Shown piece by piece: positions 34,874 to 45,657 of a DNA stretch of 64,000 nucleotides. This DNA comes from Cristatella mucedo (taxonomy: Eukaryota > Bryozoa > Phylactolaemata > Cristatellidae). The translations under genes and the position numbers were made by a program. A model generated the notes under the pieces. It ran no database searches. It was given only the letters and a program-made list of their open reading frames with translations, and had not been told where the DNA came from. Position 1 is the first letter of the stretch, and each line of letters opens with the position of its first letter. The DNA lies in the NCBI GenBank assembly GCA_009760855.2, contig WPIO01000094.1:1250001-1314000 (forward strand), read 5' to 3'.

Positions 34874-36803
34874 CAAACGCAGAGCAGCGAAATTGGAAGC
34901 CGAGGCTTCGAGCCCTGAGTTGAACGCCGTAGGAGCAGCGGTCTCAATTGCATTACGTCATGTCGCGTCGATTCTCTCCGCCTGTCACTCCGCAGAGGGA
35001 TCTCCGTCTGTCATTCGACAAAGCCACGAAACTCACACGGACGTCACGTAAGAGAGTTTTTTTGCAGCCCATTCCAAGCCTGGGCGGGGTTCGCTACGCA
35101 TTCGGCAGTCCTAAGACTTCATATCGCGCAATATAGAGAACGGTGACAAGCATGGCTGAGGCAAGCGAGCACTTGAGGTATCCAGTAGCATCGCGGAAAT
35201 TGGAGCTCGGGACGGAAGGAAAGGAATAGCCACTGAGTCGGAAGTTAGTGATAGCACAGAATCGTAAACCCAGATATTGCTGCGAAGTTCACCGCGCGAG
35301 GCAAAATTTTTTGTCGGCGTTCAGCTCGACAGCAGACGGCCCCCGGTAGCTCCTGGTTTGGAATTTGAAAACAAAACAAATACATAGAGCCACGCACCCA
35401 CAAGGAGGATAGAGGGACGGCAAAGGGCGAAAGACGAAGCTACATGAAGTTGACTTGCTGTAAAATACTTTTGAGCCGTTAAAATGTGCATACTCGCTTA
35501 AGTTCAGAAAGCGAAAACTCGCCGCGCCTCGCGATGGCAAGCTGCGACGAGAAACAAATTTGGCGGTGCAAAGAGGTCAACCCATTCCAAGACGTTATTT
35601 TCTCTGGCGGCGGCGGCCTGATACTCCTGATGTTCTGATTTGCGGGTCACGCTTCAGTATTTCAGCAGACCGCGCCGGCGTGCACGCTCCGAGCATTCTC
35701 GACGAGCAGCGGACGCGACGTGCCGGCATCGACGCTGCGGCCGCAGTCAGGGCGCTTCCCTTAGGTGCTATCGCCCCTGTCGGATCGCGGCGGCTTGCAG
35801 TGGCCTCATCTGCCATCTGCCGGCTTCCGGTCCACCAGCTCCTACCCTATCCGCCTGGCTGCTTTTGGCGAGCGTCGGTGCTGTCCGCCATGCGCCGCAG
35901 CAGCTTAACGTTCCACTGTATGCACTACACGCGAGAGGGGGGCGTCGCATGTTTGCTCTAGGGGCTAACCACTTCATCACGCTACGCTAGCCGCGGTTTG
36001 AATGCATCGGTTCAAATTGCATCCATCTGCGTCTGTGTCGGCACTCGAAGTGCTTGACACAGCGGCTTACAAATACTGCGGCTCCCGAATGGAAGTAGGC
36101 CAAAAACGCTGCACTTGTATTGGTGCTAGTCTCAGCCGACGCGCGGCGAATATTGGCTACGCTACAGACCTAGTATCGAAGCTAGCGAGTTGTTGGTGCA
36201 GTATTACTGCACTCAGGTCTGCCCAAAATAGCTGAATGCGGCAGCAGTGCAAAGCAACCGCGAAGAGTTAGCACACCACAAAAAAACCCAATATTCATTT
36301 CGTAGAGAAATGGATTTGACAACGACGGAGGGTGACAGGCGTTCAAGAATGGCCATTATGTTGAATCGGCTGCGAGCTAAATCGGCCAGATAACGACATT
36401 CATTCATTACTCGTGGATCCTGAACTGTCATGGCTAAGACCCGATTCTGCGACAATCTATGACCGGCGCCGCATAAAAGCCGGTGCTTAGCAATAGGCAG
36501 CGAGTTGTAGTTTCAAAGTCGGCCTAGGCGTTTGAGCTTAGTTGAGCTTTGGGCCAACGTGCAATTGGTCGACGTCACGGCCGCTGCTTAGCGCCTGTAA
36601 TCCTCGGTGCTTTCAAGTACGCTTGTATACGTTATGGGTGTGGATTTCTCACGTTAACGTACGAGTGCTCTTTGTCCTCCCGTCGTAGTGACGGAACTAG
36701 ACCGCAAACGCAGCGCTCTCGACGACGCTCTGTCTCGGTCGACGTGCAAGGAGTCATGGCGGCGCCCGATCTTTCGATCGTCGAGCTCAGTTCGCCTTCG
36801 ATC
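34874..36803. other. CpG-rich DNA, no gene identified
   Basis: Overlapping frames of 62-133 codons occur in several registers (35560-35990) with no domain. GC-rich composition explains their length. Confidence 0.5.
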
Positions 36804-36852
36804 TCTCAGCTTGCGGCGGCTGCAGGGCGGCTGCAGCCGCCGCAAGCTGAGA
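36804..36852. repeat. Perfect 22-bp inverted repeat with 5-base spacer (hairpin)
   Basis: TCTCAGCTTGCGGCGGCTGC.. at 36804-36825 is followed by GGCGG and its exact reverse complement at 36831-36852. It could extrude as a cruciform or fold as an RNA hairpin. There is no T-run, so it is not a bacterial-type terminator. Confidence 0.97.
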
Positions 36853-36965
36853 CGGCTTGAGCGGTCTGAGCGCGCGTTACTGCACGACGCACGCACGCGT
36901 TTGACCCCATGCATAGCTGGCTTAAATTGTTTGGGCAAGCTGATAGGGATTACTGCTTATTCGAT

Positions 36966-37050
36966 ATATTGTGCATATATTGTGATATATATTGTGATAT
37001 ATATTGTGATATATATTGTGATATATATTGTGATATATATTGTGCATATA
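36966..37050. repeat. 12-bp minisatellite GTGATATATATT
   Basis: At least five consecutive GTGATATATATT units between about 36981 and 37041, flanked by GTGCATATAT variants. Confidence 0.95.
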
Positions 37051-37382
37051 TAATGTATTAAGCTGTGGATAGGCTGGATTAGCTGATACGGACAGACCGC
37101 CGCTCCGACCGCAAAGAATCGGTCTCGACGCCGCCCGCCTACGCCCAGACTGTGCCCAGCCAGCTGCCCAGACGCGCAGCCGACACGCTCGTGCTGTCGC
37201 TGCAGTCTCGGACCTCACTTTCGGTACCAGCGCGAGTCGAGGACGATGGCGGCGTCGTCGTCGCGTGACACGCGCAGACGCGCCCCCCCCCCCCCGCCGC
37301 CGCCGCCGGACCGGACGTTCTGCGGACAGTCGGCGGCTCATGCTTCGCGACGCACCGCTTCCTGCCTCTGAAGGGCAGAGCT

Positions 37383-38318
37383 TTGTCAGCTCCATCCTAC
37401 GGCTCGCTATCTAGCGTGCGGAGCGCGGCGCCGCAGGAGCGCATGCGTCAGGAGCGCCGGCGGAGCACCGGCAGAGCGGCGGCAGAGCGCCCGTCAGGAG
37501 CGCAGCTGTGCGGCGGCGGTGCAGCCCTGGATGAGCTGCCGACCGCCGCGGAGGCGGGAGCGCGGCGGCGCAGGAAGCGACGCCGGTGCGCAGGCGTCGC
37601 AGGACTGCGGCGGCGGCGGCGTCGCAGCACTGCGGCGGCGGCGGGGGCGGCGGCGGCGGCTTACCCTGCGCTTGCCAGAGACGCTCGCTCGCTGGCCAGT
37701 GACGAATGCCTGAGGCCGATGGCCGCGCTCTGGGTGCCCGAGGCTCCCGCTGTGCTCTCTGCGAGCTTTCGATCGCTGCCGCTGCGCCCGGAAATGAACC
37801 GGACGACTGCTCGACGCGTACTGGGTCGCCTGCTCAGCGGGTGCCTACAAAAGGGCGCCGACGAGAGTTTAAGTGACCCTGGCTCCTCCCACCTGCCCGC
37901 CGCCGCCGCCGCCGCCGCCGATATTTCACCTTCTCCTTCCTCTCACTCACACTCTCTTTTCCTCTCTCTTTTTCTCTCTCTCCCCTCATTCCCTACTACT
38001 ATGACTTCTGCTACTAATGCTGCATCCTACTACTACTTCTACTCTCAGCAAAACAGTGCCGGGCTGACCTGCGGTCCATCAACTGAGTTCCAGTCAGGCA
38101 TTCGAAGATCGGCTTCTTCGTTCCGCTTCGAGTCATCTAATTCCGCTTCCTTCTGCCACCTATCCCACCCGGCTCTCAAATCTGTCTACGCTTTGTCTTT
38201 CAGTCTGCCGCATTTCTATCTCGTGTTTCCTTTGTCTCCGCTCCTCCTCCGAGTTCCTCTCTGCCCTTCCGGCTCAAGGGTTCGGTATCGAGGATTTGAT
38301 CTCAGTGCTGCCCTTCCC

Positions 38319-38384
<66 letters not shown>

Positions 38385-38474
38385 ATTTCCATTCGAACTC
38401 GGCATCCATTCTCGCGGCGCCGTTGCGGCGTCCGCTGTCATCTTACCATTCAGACTATTGAACTCTTAAGGTAA
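37383..38474 (+). CDS. Longest open frame (363 codons), low-complexity, doubtful
   Basis: An ATG at 37383 opens a frame rich in Arg, Ala and Gly for about 100 residues, then a mixed stretch (WVPEAPAVLSASFRSLPLRP), an alanine run from (GCC)n, a serine/leucine-rich part ending in a (CT)n-encoded SLSLSL run, and a stop after 38474. No recognised domain, signal peptide or helix. A possible splice donor AAG|GTAATG lies at 38470/38471. The repeats and GC content alone could produce such a frame, and equally long arginine/alanine-rich frames exist in other registers nearby. More likely a CpG-island 5' UTR or promoter sequence than a protein. Confidence 0.2.
37905..37920. repeat. (GCC)n trinucleotide run
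   Basis: A short pure GCC run; other imperfect CGG/GCC tracts lie near 37290-37310, 37610-37660 and 39530-39595. Confidence 0.9.
38321..38381. repeat. (CT)n microsatellite
   Basis: About 60 bases of CT in the CpG-rich region. Confidence 0.97.
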
Positions 38475-39029
38475 TGCGTAGAACATTTCACGCTCTGCCC
38501 TACGAAGCGTACTTATCGCGGCTCGGCACGTGGAGAGCGATCTGCAGTGAAAAGGCACTCGCCTTTGCCGTGCCCCGCCCGCGGCGCCACTTGTTGACCG
38601 CCGGTTGGCGACAGTGTCAAGGATTAGCCAAGAGATACTCCACCTGCCATTCTATTGCTGAACGCCGTTCGGCAACTCGGCAGAATGCACATTTTCCAGC
38701 GACGCGTGCTGTCATCAGGCCTCATCGCGGCGACGTCTGCTGTCGTCAGGCTGCCGTCTCTGCAGCCGGGGGGCCAAGCAGCAGGCGGCAAAAGTCCGCA
38801 GCCCCGATTAGCAGGCGAAGCGGCCGCGCTTCGGACTGAAGCCGGCGCTCCGGCTACGCAGCCACTGTATCAACCGACCGAAAGTAGCCCTCGCAGAGCC
38901 GACTTAACGCCGCGCTACGCTTCTAAGTTCACCATCGCCGCCGCCGCTCGCCGCATCGCTCATTCGTCGCTGCACGGCATTTCAAAATGTTCGCACGTAT
39001 CCAGCCCAGCCACTCGTACGCGTCGAGCC

Positions 39030-39172
39030 GCCACGGCGCTGCCGCCGCCGCGCTGCCGCCGCCGCGCTGCCGCTGCCGCGCTGCCGCCGCAGCACTGCCG
39101 CCATCGCGCAGCCACCACCGTGCTGCCGCCGCAGCGCTGCCATCGCCGTGCTGCCGCGCTGCCGCCACCGGT
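39030..39172. repeat. GC-rich minisatellite, about 15-bp unit GCCGCCGCCGCGCTG
   Basis: Degenerate units (GCTGCCGC, CACTGCCGC, CACCGTGCTGCC) in tandem. They create alanine/arginine frames on both strands that should not be read as genes. Confidence 0.9.
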
Positions 39173-40181
39173 CGGGAACGACACCTGCGGACGCTGTAGC
39201 CCGCGCCCGACCTTCGCCTAGCCCGTTCCGTTCAGTGACCGCCCTACGTTCGTCAGCTCGCCGGTTTCTACTGGAAAGGCCGCACTTCGTCTGCAACAAA
39301 CGCCTTCGTATAAACTAAGTGGTTTGAGGCCTACTAAATAAACGACCAGACGTCCCGCGTTGCCACTTTGCGGTCGCAGGCAATTAGAGTATCGGCGGTG
39401 CGCCGCGGTGGGTCCACAATGGAGCGGAGAGCTGGGTCCTCGTTTGCAGCGGCGGAACAGCGGATAGCGACGCGCACGTTGCGCTCGGACGAGAGCTGCC
39501 CATGCCTTCCGGCAAAGCTCGCCGCCGCAGCCGCCGCCTAGTGCATCAACGACGCGATTTGACAGAGCTGCGGCGGCGGCGGCTGCGGCGGGCCGACTTT
39601 TCGGGGTGGGGCGAGGTTGCCTGGTGTTCTGGCAGCGGCAAATGCGCCATCGGCCGAGCCGCGAGCGAAATATTATGACAGAGCGACGCCTCTCTCGCTC
39701 TGCCCGTCCCAGCGTTGGCGACCGCCGTTCCCACGCGGCTCTAGAGGTGACGGACGACACCCACGAGTTCGCTGCTGCAGCGGCCGACTGTGCAGGTTAG
39801 CCCTGCGACGGCCGTACCGCTGTCGGGGAACGGGGATCGCCTCGACCTTAGGCACTCCGCAACTCTAGCGTTTCCCGGCACGTCGGCGCGCCCTTCGTGT
39901 GTGCGCGCTGAAGAGCGTCGGATGCGAACCGGTGGCGCAAGGGTGCAGATCGCCGATCGAGAGTGTGACCGACGCTCTTCGCTGCAGTCGAGCGGACCGC
40001 TTGGGGGCTGGCGATCAAGAAGCGCTAATCCATAGGGGCACACTCGACCTTAGATTCGGCATTACCGAGGTCAAGGTCGATTCTTCTAAAACGGTCTTGC
40101 TCAGCAAATACTGGAGGTCTTGCCCAGTAAGAGCTGGAGCGTATTGTTCTCCTTATTTGACTGGCTTAAATTGATTAAATA
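39173..40181. other. End of the CpG-rich region, no gene identified
   Basis: Overlapping frames to 180 codons on both strands, none with a domain. CpG density falls after about 40.1 kb. Confidence 0.5.
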
Positions 40182-40320
40182 ATTCATTTGTATAGCACCC
40201 TAAGAGAACTTAATCTCTATTCAGGTGCTTGACATATGCCACGAGGCTTGATCCGACGACCTCGGCCAGACCTCGGTCGGAGTGAGCACCTCGACTAGTG
40301 GGGTACACATGCGCCGCTTG
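40182..40320 (-). mobile_element. SINE-2 copy
   Basis: On the minus strand the tail reads CAAGCACCTGAATAGAG, TTAAGTTCTCTTAGGGTGC, TATACAAATGAAT. The head contains ACCGAGGTCTGGCCGAGGTC and a weak CTAGTCGAGGTGCTC A-box side. The hairpin arms CACC and GGTG are both changed relative to CGCC and GGCG, keeping pairing. Confidence 0.82.
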
Positions 40321-40674
40321 AGCTAGGTCGTTTAGTTGATTGCTAGCCGCGGGTATTCGAACCGAGGTAAGTTGCCTATGCTTTGCGAATTAAGTGGCGG
40401 GTTAGAAACCTCCAGCGAGATTGCTGTCATACACAATAGAATAAATAAATATAACTCAAGGAGCTGATACATAAATGTGGCTTCAGTGTGCGGTTTTTTC
40501 TTTGCATGGGGAGCCCGCTGGTGCCCCAGTATGGAGTTCAAGGGTTTCTCGAGCTTTCTCGAATATTCACGAGCCTGAGCAGCCAACCTAGGGCTGTGCT
40601 ACGATCCTTCTAACGACCTTCCTCTACCCGTCGAGACGGCTGCAGCGAGCTACATCAGCTAGATTATAAAAATA

Positions 40675-40945
40675 ATAATAACAACAATAATTAATTTGCA
40701 TAGCTGCCTCGGAGAACTGAATCTGTTTTAGGCAATCTACATGTGCGGTAAAGAAAGCATGACCAAAAAATTAGTAGTACCATTCGCAATAACACCATGC
40801 ACAACATGGTTAGATATGATATACATGCACAGGGTCGACCTGTACACGTTGCTACTGACAGCAGGCTCAGTGTCAGCACCATGGAAAGACTATCTATGAA
40901 TACTTTGTGATTATTGGTAAGCTTCATGTTTTCGTGTGGAAGTAA
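40675..40945 (-). mobile_element. Family A LINE 3' UTR and tail, diverged
   Basis: AATAATAATAACAACAATAA, CTCGGAGAACTGAATC, AAAGAAAGCATGACC, CAACATGGTTAG and CAGTGTCAGCACC follow family order. Confidence 0.75.
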
Positions 40946-40966
40946 GGTGTTAGTCTTAAAGGTTAT

Positions 40967-41600
40967 AGGACATTTCCCCCTGGTGGACCCTAGGACGTTC
41001 CCCCCCCCGGTAGGACATTTCCCCCTATGTTGATGAATGTATAACTAAGAATACAGATAAATAAATATATATATATATATATATATATGATCAAATGAAG
41101 TTCGCGCTCTATTGAAATAAAATCTACTCAGTATAAGCGGCGACTCGATAGCACAACCGACGGAGGTGGTACGGCCAGCGCGGCTAGCGAGGCGTCGCCG
41201 TCGGCGGTGAGATTTGGAAGGGCGGTCACCGGCTGTGCCGATGTATGGAGGGCCGCGGCGGAGGCAGCGGAGGCGGCGGTGGCATTGTCGGCGGCGGCCG
41301 AGGATACTGCTACGCCCTAGCGGCTGCTGACGAGAGCGTCTGCTGCTGGCCGTCCGGGGCAGAGCTTTGACCTTGCACTTGGTGAGTCTGCTGAAAAAGA
41401 GGGCCGCAGTCACCGCATTTCTAATGACTATATTGTAGGAATATGTTATATATTATATAGTAGAGAATATTTTTACGAGATATGTAAACAAGACAGTTGA
41501 TATCATGACATTCCCATACGGGAGTGGAGGCAATGCCCTACCCCAGAGGAGGGGAAATGTCCGGGGGGGGGGGAAGTCAGCGTGGAAATGTCCGTACCCC
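40967..41600. mobile_element. Inverted-repeat-bounded element with GGACATTTCCCCC motifs
   Basis: The left end carries three copies of TAGGAC(A/G)TTCCCCC-like motif (40966-40980, 40991-41008, 41011-41027). The right end carries the reverse complement twice (GGGGAAATGTCC at 41551-41562, GGAAATGTCCGTACCC at 41584-41599). Between lie a TA run and a GC-rich core (41120-41370). No transposase frame. It looks like a non-autonomous DNA transposon or foldback element; the family is unknown. Confidence 0.55.
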
Positions 41601-41604
41601 GTCT

Positions 41605-41700
41605 AAATCGACCTAAGTTCTAGGGCTCGAGCAATGCGGCATCTATGAATTGCCTATGAAGAGATCAAGCTCTCTTTGGGCACTATGCAAAATAATTTAT
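41605..41700 (+). mobile_element. SINE-2 3' part
   Basis: AGGGCTCGAGCAATGCGGC (B-box side), TGAATTGCCTATGAAGAG, TCAAGCTCTCTTTGGGCAC, ATGCAAAATAATTTA. The head is missing. Confidence 0.7.
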
Positions 41701-42117
41701 ACTTTTAGATTTCGCTCCTTAACTGGAAACCACCTCCTTCAAAACTTGTTGGGGCAAGTTAACAAAAATGAAAAACTTGAAGGGAGCTGATTCAACTTCC
41801 CCATTTTAGAGCGACCGGAGACCCGCCTTGGTGGCAACCGGCTTGCAGCCAGCATGCAGGGAAAAAAATTATAGCCACCGGCAGAACTACAACTCGTGAG
41901 CTCTAAGCTTGTGGAGAGCGAGCCACTCACTCCTAAAATACCTCTAGGTTAGGGCTCAGCGGCAACCTATTGGAAGTAGCCTCCCTCTGCACGGAATCTC
42001 GGTGTTCTCTTCCAAAATCACTTTTCGTAAAAAACCACGGCTACTACGTAGTCAAGGATACCCGCTGTAGTCAAGATTGCCCTCTGTAGTCAAGGATGCC
42101 CACTGCTGTCAAGAATG
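41701..42117. other. Spacer with nothing certain
   Basis: A SINE-1-like head may lie on the minus strand near 41850-41945 but is too decayed to call. GTAGTCAAG(G/A)AT(G/A)CCC motifs repeat three or four times at 42045-42120. Confidence 0.5.
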
Positions 42118-42265
42118 CCGGCTGAGCGACGGATACAGAGCAAAGTTCTTACGCTGACCCACAAGACCCGCCACGGCTTGGCACCTTCGTACCTGGCTGA
42201 ACTGCTGCATCAGTCTCAGCCTGTTCGCGCCCTCAGGTCCTGTGTGGACAATAAATTACCATGAC
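42118..42265 (+). mobile_element. Family B LINE, short ORF2 fragment
   Basis: CGGATACAGAGCAAAGTTC, ACCCACAAGACCCGCCACGG, GCACCTTCGTACCTGGCTG code for the RIQSKVLTLTHKTRHGLAPS block, then ALRSCVDNKLP. Truncated at 42265. Confidence 0.85.
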
Positions 42266-42479
42266 ACACATGCTGACAGCTCGGAGACAACAGATATGTG
42301 TCAATAGGAATATGGAAACTGCGAAATCTGATGACAGACCAGCTGGCTGCAAAGTTATGCACACATTGTTGCATGAGCCGCAAGGCCTAAAAATAGCGAC
42401 TTTCAGAAGTCGAGACGGTTTTCAGCAATCTGGATACGGTAGCCTGCCTAAACAAGCAAATTTTAGCATCTATTGCTGA

Positions 42480-43172
42480 AATCTGGACGTAGATGGTAAG
42501 GAGCTTTCTGAAATTGAACGACGATAAAATCCACTCCTTAGTCCTGGTAAAACCGAGTGCGATTCCGATATTGGACAACATAACGCTCCAAGCAGTGTAG
42601 CCAGAATATCTCTTGTTGTATCAGCACGAAATCTATGCACTTTATTCCGACGCGACCTTGCACTAGAAGAGCACATCAGCTCCGCTATAAAGTCCGCCTT
42701 TTTCAGCTACATAAATTGTTAAAGTCCGGGCTTGTTTAGACAGGTATACTACATCCTAATTGATCCGTGCATTTGTTACTTAAATCCTTTGGAGACCGCC
42801 CATTTAGTTCGTATGCTCCAACAGCCTGGAACTCCCTCCCGACCTGCATCAGAACATCCCCCGACCTGACCACATTTAAAAGGAAATTAAAAACACACCT
42901 ATTTAGTAGAGCATTTAGTGGGTCCCTGTGATTCGTCCTTGATGTGCTTATGCGTGCTGACACTGTGCATGCTGCCACTAACCACATTCGCATGCTGACC
43001 CTGTGCATGTCACCCCTAACCATATTATTCATTTTGTTTGTTTTTCAAGCATGATTTTACTTACCATTCAATTGCATTTCACTTTGCAGCAAATGTAAAG
43101 CACCTAGAGAGAGATTAAGTTCTCTGAGGGCGCTTTATCAAGTGAATTATTATTATTATTATTGTTATTACT
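42480..43172 (+). mobile_element. Family A LINE, ORF2 part to tail, with internal deletion
   Basis: AAATTGAACGACGATAAAATC begins the FLKLNDDK block; SARNL and EEHISSAIKSAFF follow. At about 42779 the VHAFVT block is joined directly to KSFGDRPFSSYAP, missing the TSRLDFCNSLL to LSDTLPH region. The 3' UTR and tail to 43172 are well preserved. Confidence 0.9.
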
Positions 43173-43224
43173 TGCCCTAGACTCTTCTAACCTAACGCTC
43201 GCAGGTATACGGCTTGTGCCACCA

Positions 43225-43840
43225 GGAGCTCGTAGTTGATGCTCAGCTCGGCTTGTCTGTCGTGAGCATCGCTGTTGCCACATCGTACCACTTCTTGCTG
43301 ATCTACACCGGCTTCCCATCAAATCGAGCTTGACGTGGAGTTTCTGTCACTCACCTTATGTCGCCTCATTCTAGTGCTTCTGTCCACGCACCTGCTCTCT
43401 TACCAGTCTAAGCACCCTACGAACTGCTTTTCTGAACAAAATCGTTTCGCAACGCATCGTATGAACCTTCAATTATCTGGAGACCGGTACCTTTAGTTCA
43501 TATGCTCCCACAGCCTGAAGCTAACTCTCGGGTGACGTCACGAGCTGCCATGACTTGACATTTAAAAAAGGCTACAAATGCATCGGTTTATCGCAGCATT
43601 TACTGGTTCCCTGTGATTCGTCCCTCGTGTGCTTATGCGAAGATATTGCCTACTGGAGCTAGCCATATTTGCATGCTGACCTTTGTATATCACCTCTAAC
43701 CGTGTTGTGCTTGTTGCCATTGAGCATGCTGGTGCTAACCGTTCGATCATGTTTTCTTTACGCCATAGGTAAAGTGCTTAAAAAGAGATTAAGTTCTCTG
43801 AGCGGGCCAGACAAACGTGTTAATAATTTTCATGGAAAGG
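43225..43840 (+). mobile_element. Family A LINE, ORF2 C-terminus to tail
   Basis: CTCGGCTTGTCTGTCGTGAG codes for RLVCRE; the HWLPV-like, FGDR and FKK blocks follow in shifted frames, then the 3' UTR and AAAAGAGATTAAGTTCTCTG. Lies just after the (ATT)n tail of the previous copy. Confidence 0.85.
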
Positions 43841-43845
43841 TCATT

Positions 43846-45115
43846 ATACACCCGAAGTGATGCTGACTCTGCGGAGGTGTTGGCTCTAAGTCTGATTTGC
43901 ACTAATTTGCCAGGTGTGAAGTCTCAAGGTAAAAGCTTTTCTGTCACCTTAGTTTAGTGCGATGCTGAGGACAACGATAGCAAGATTGGATGTAATTTGG
44001 TTAGTTCACTTCGTCTAGTGTTTGTAGCTTTCTTAGTTGACTGTCTAAGAACAGCCTTATTGAAATAGACCAAACTGAGGCTAATGGCATATTTAGTATG
44101 TCATTTGGTGAGATTGTTTATTCTAGACACCAGAACTTTTGGATTGCGCATATGTGATTCGAAAAACAATGTTTTATAAAAGCTTGACTTAACCTCTGCA
44201 TAGATAGATTGGTATGCTCTACAGTACTGCTTACCATGCCTATTGAGAAACTCTTGGTCCTGATCTTTTTAAGCTTTCTTAAGTTTTGCTTAGTAGACCT
44301 AGTTGGTCAAACGTCTGCCCTAAACCATCAGCCATCTAGGCGAGGGGGCACTGTGAGACTAATTCAGATACGCAAACTGTTCAAGAGGGCTGTTATGTTC
44401 GTGGGGACAGCATCAATCTCAAAGGTCTCAAGATTTTGCGATTCTCATTAATAATAATAATAGATTCTAAGAAGGGCATAAACTGCACACCCCGTAAGAT
44501 CAGCATCCTAAGTAATGTAAAGCACCTCCGTTTTTTAACTTCGAAAAGCAAGAAAGACTGGGTGGGTGTTACGCAGAAGAGGTCTCTGACCTAGTGGCAT
44601 TCGGCAAGCAAATGTGGTCACACTTGTGGAAATTGGTGATAATTGAAGACGAGTCAACAATCAAGGGGTGAATATTTCATCGGTTGTATTGCCATTTTGA
44701 AAGTGGGGTCATGCACATGAGCTACCAGAAAAAATGTAACAGTCAATTCACAAAACGTGGCTCACAATTTGCCAGTTGAGTGGTCAAAATGATATTTAAC
44801 TAGCCTAGGACTGGGAAGGGGGTAAATTGTGCATGCGGATTGAAAAGAAATCAATAGAATCTGAAATAAAGAAGAACTGTGTGCCTGAAGCTGAGAGACG
44901 TCTGCCACAAGTGGAAACTGCCCATTAGAATCAATCTCAAAGTAAGGGATTCAAAGGATTACCGGGCGGGGTGCAAAAACCGATTGAAACTGATAAAAGA
45001 ATGAGCTACAATAGCAACTCCTCCACCAGCATTGATTAATCTAGGAGTGTGAAAGAATAAAAGCCGATAGGAGTGGAATGTCTATTAAGGTCGGAATGAC
45101 AACAGATTTGAGTAA
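43846..45115 (-). mobile_element. LINE endonuclease and linker, related family
   Basis: On the minus strand, near 45000-45025, GGGVAIVAHSF is an endonuclease motif; near 44090-44165 FYKTLFFESHMRNPKVLVS leads into RINNLTK, a linker motif. The linker sequence differs from family A at 2190-2250, so this is family B or a third LINE. The left end (43850-43910) resembles the family A region at 52533-52600. Many stops. Confidence 0.65.
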
Positions 45116-45219
45116 GGCCATTCATCGTACCACCAGCTCCACTGACCCGTGTGCTACTTGAGATTTACTCTAACTGACCTGAAGTCATTTTGAAAAGCTT
45201 GCTATAGCTTCGTAAGCAA

Positions 45220-45560
45220 ACGAGAGTTGTCTTGTCTGTCGCAAATGTCACATTTGCCACAGTGCAACACTTGTCACCAACCTGCATGGCCTCCATATCA
45301 AGCCACGGATAGATTTCATGATATCGTCGTTCAAATTTAGTTGTGTTTCCCTCTCACTGTACTATCGCTCCAGATCACATATCAGAACAACCTCAAAATA
45401 TGGCAGGTTGTGTACTACCCATTGTTCTGACGTAAGACGTTTAGCTACATCTTAAAAGAATGAGAATACTTTGAAGATCGTACCTTTACTTAAAGTAACT
45501 TTACATCGTATGCTGCTAAAGCCTGAAACTCACGGCCCAAGGGCGACATGACATCCCCTT
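45220..45560 (+). mobile_element. Old family A-like ORF2 fragment
   Basis: Translation near 45229-45330 gives LVCRKCHICHSATLVTNLHG then IKPRIDF, matching the LVCRERRSCHITPLLADLHW block; FEDRTF follows near 45475. Heavily mutated. Confidence 0.65.
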
Positions 45561-45657
45561 TTTCCCATCGCAGGTTTTGAACCCACGACCTAGAAGCCGA
45601 GGTTGATGTCGCGATAAGTAACCGACGTACCTAGTGCGCCATCGCGGCTCACCAAGC
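45560..45657 (-). mobile_element. SINE-1 head
   Basis: On the minus strand: GCCGCGATGGCGCACTAGG (A box TGGCGCACTAGG), CCTCGGCTTCTAGGTCGTGG, GGTTCAAAACCTGCGATGGG. The 3' half is absent. Confidence 0.75.

Noticed and set aside
36804-36852. Transcription terminator
   Set aside because: The hairpin lacks a following T-run and intrinsic terminators are not expected in nuclear eukaryotic DNA.
38655-39760. Frames of 180-188 codons on both strands in the CpG-rich region
   Set aside because: Alanine/arginine/proline-rich translations of GC-rich minisatellites; overlapping on opposite strands.
41850-41945. Possible SINE-1 head on the minus strand
   Set aside because: Too few matching positions in the A and B boxes.
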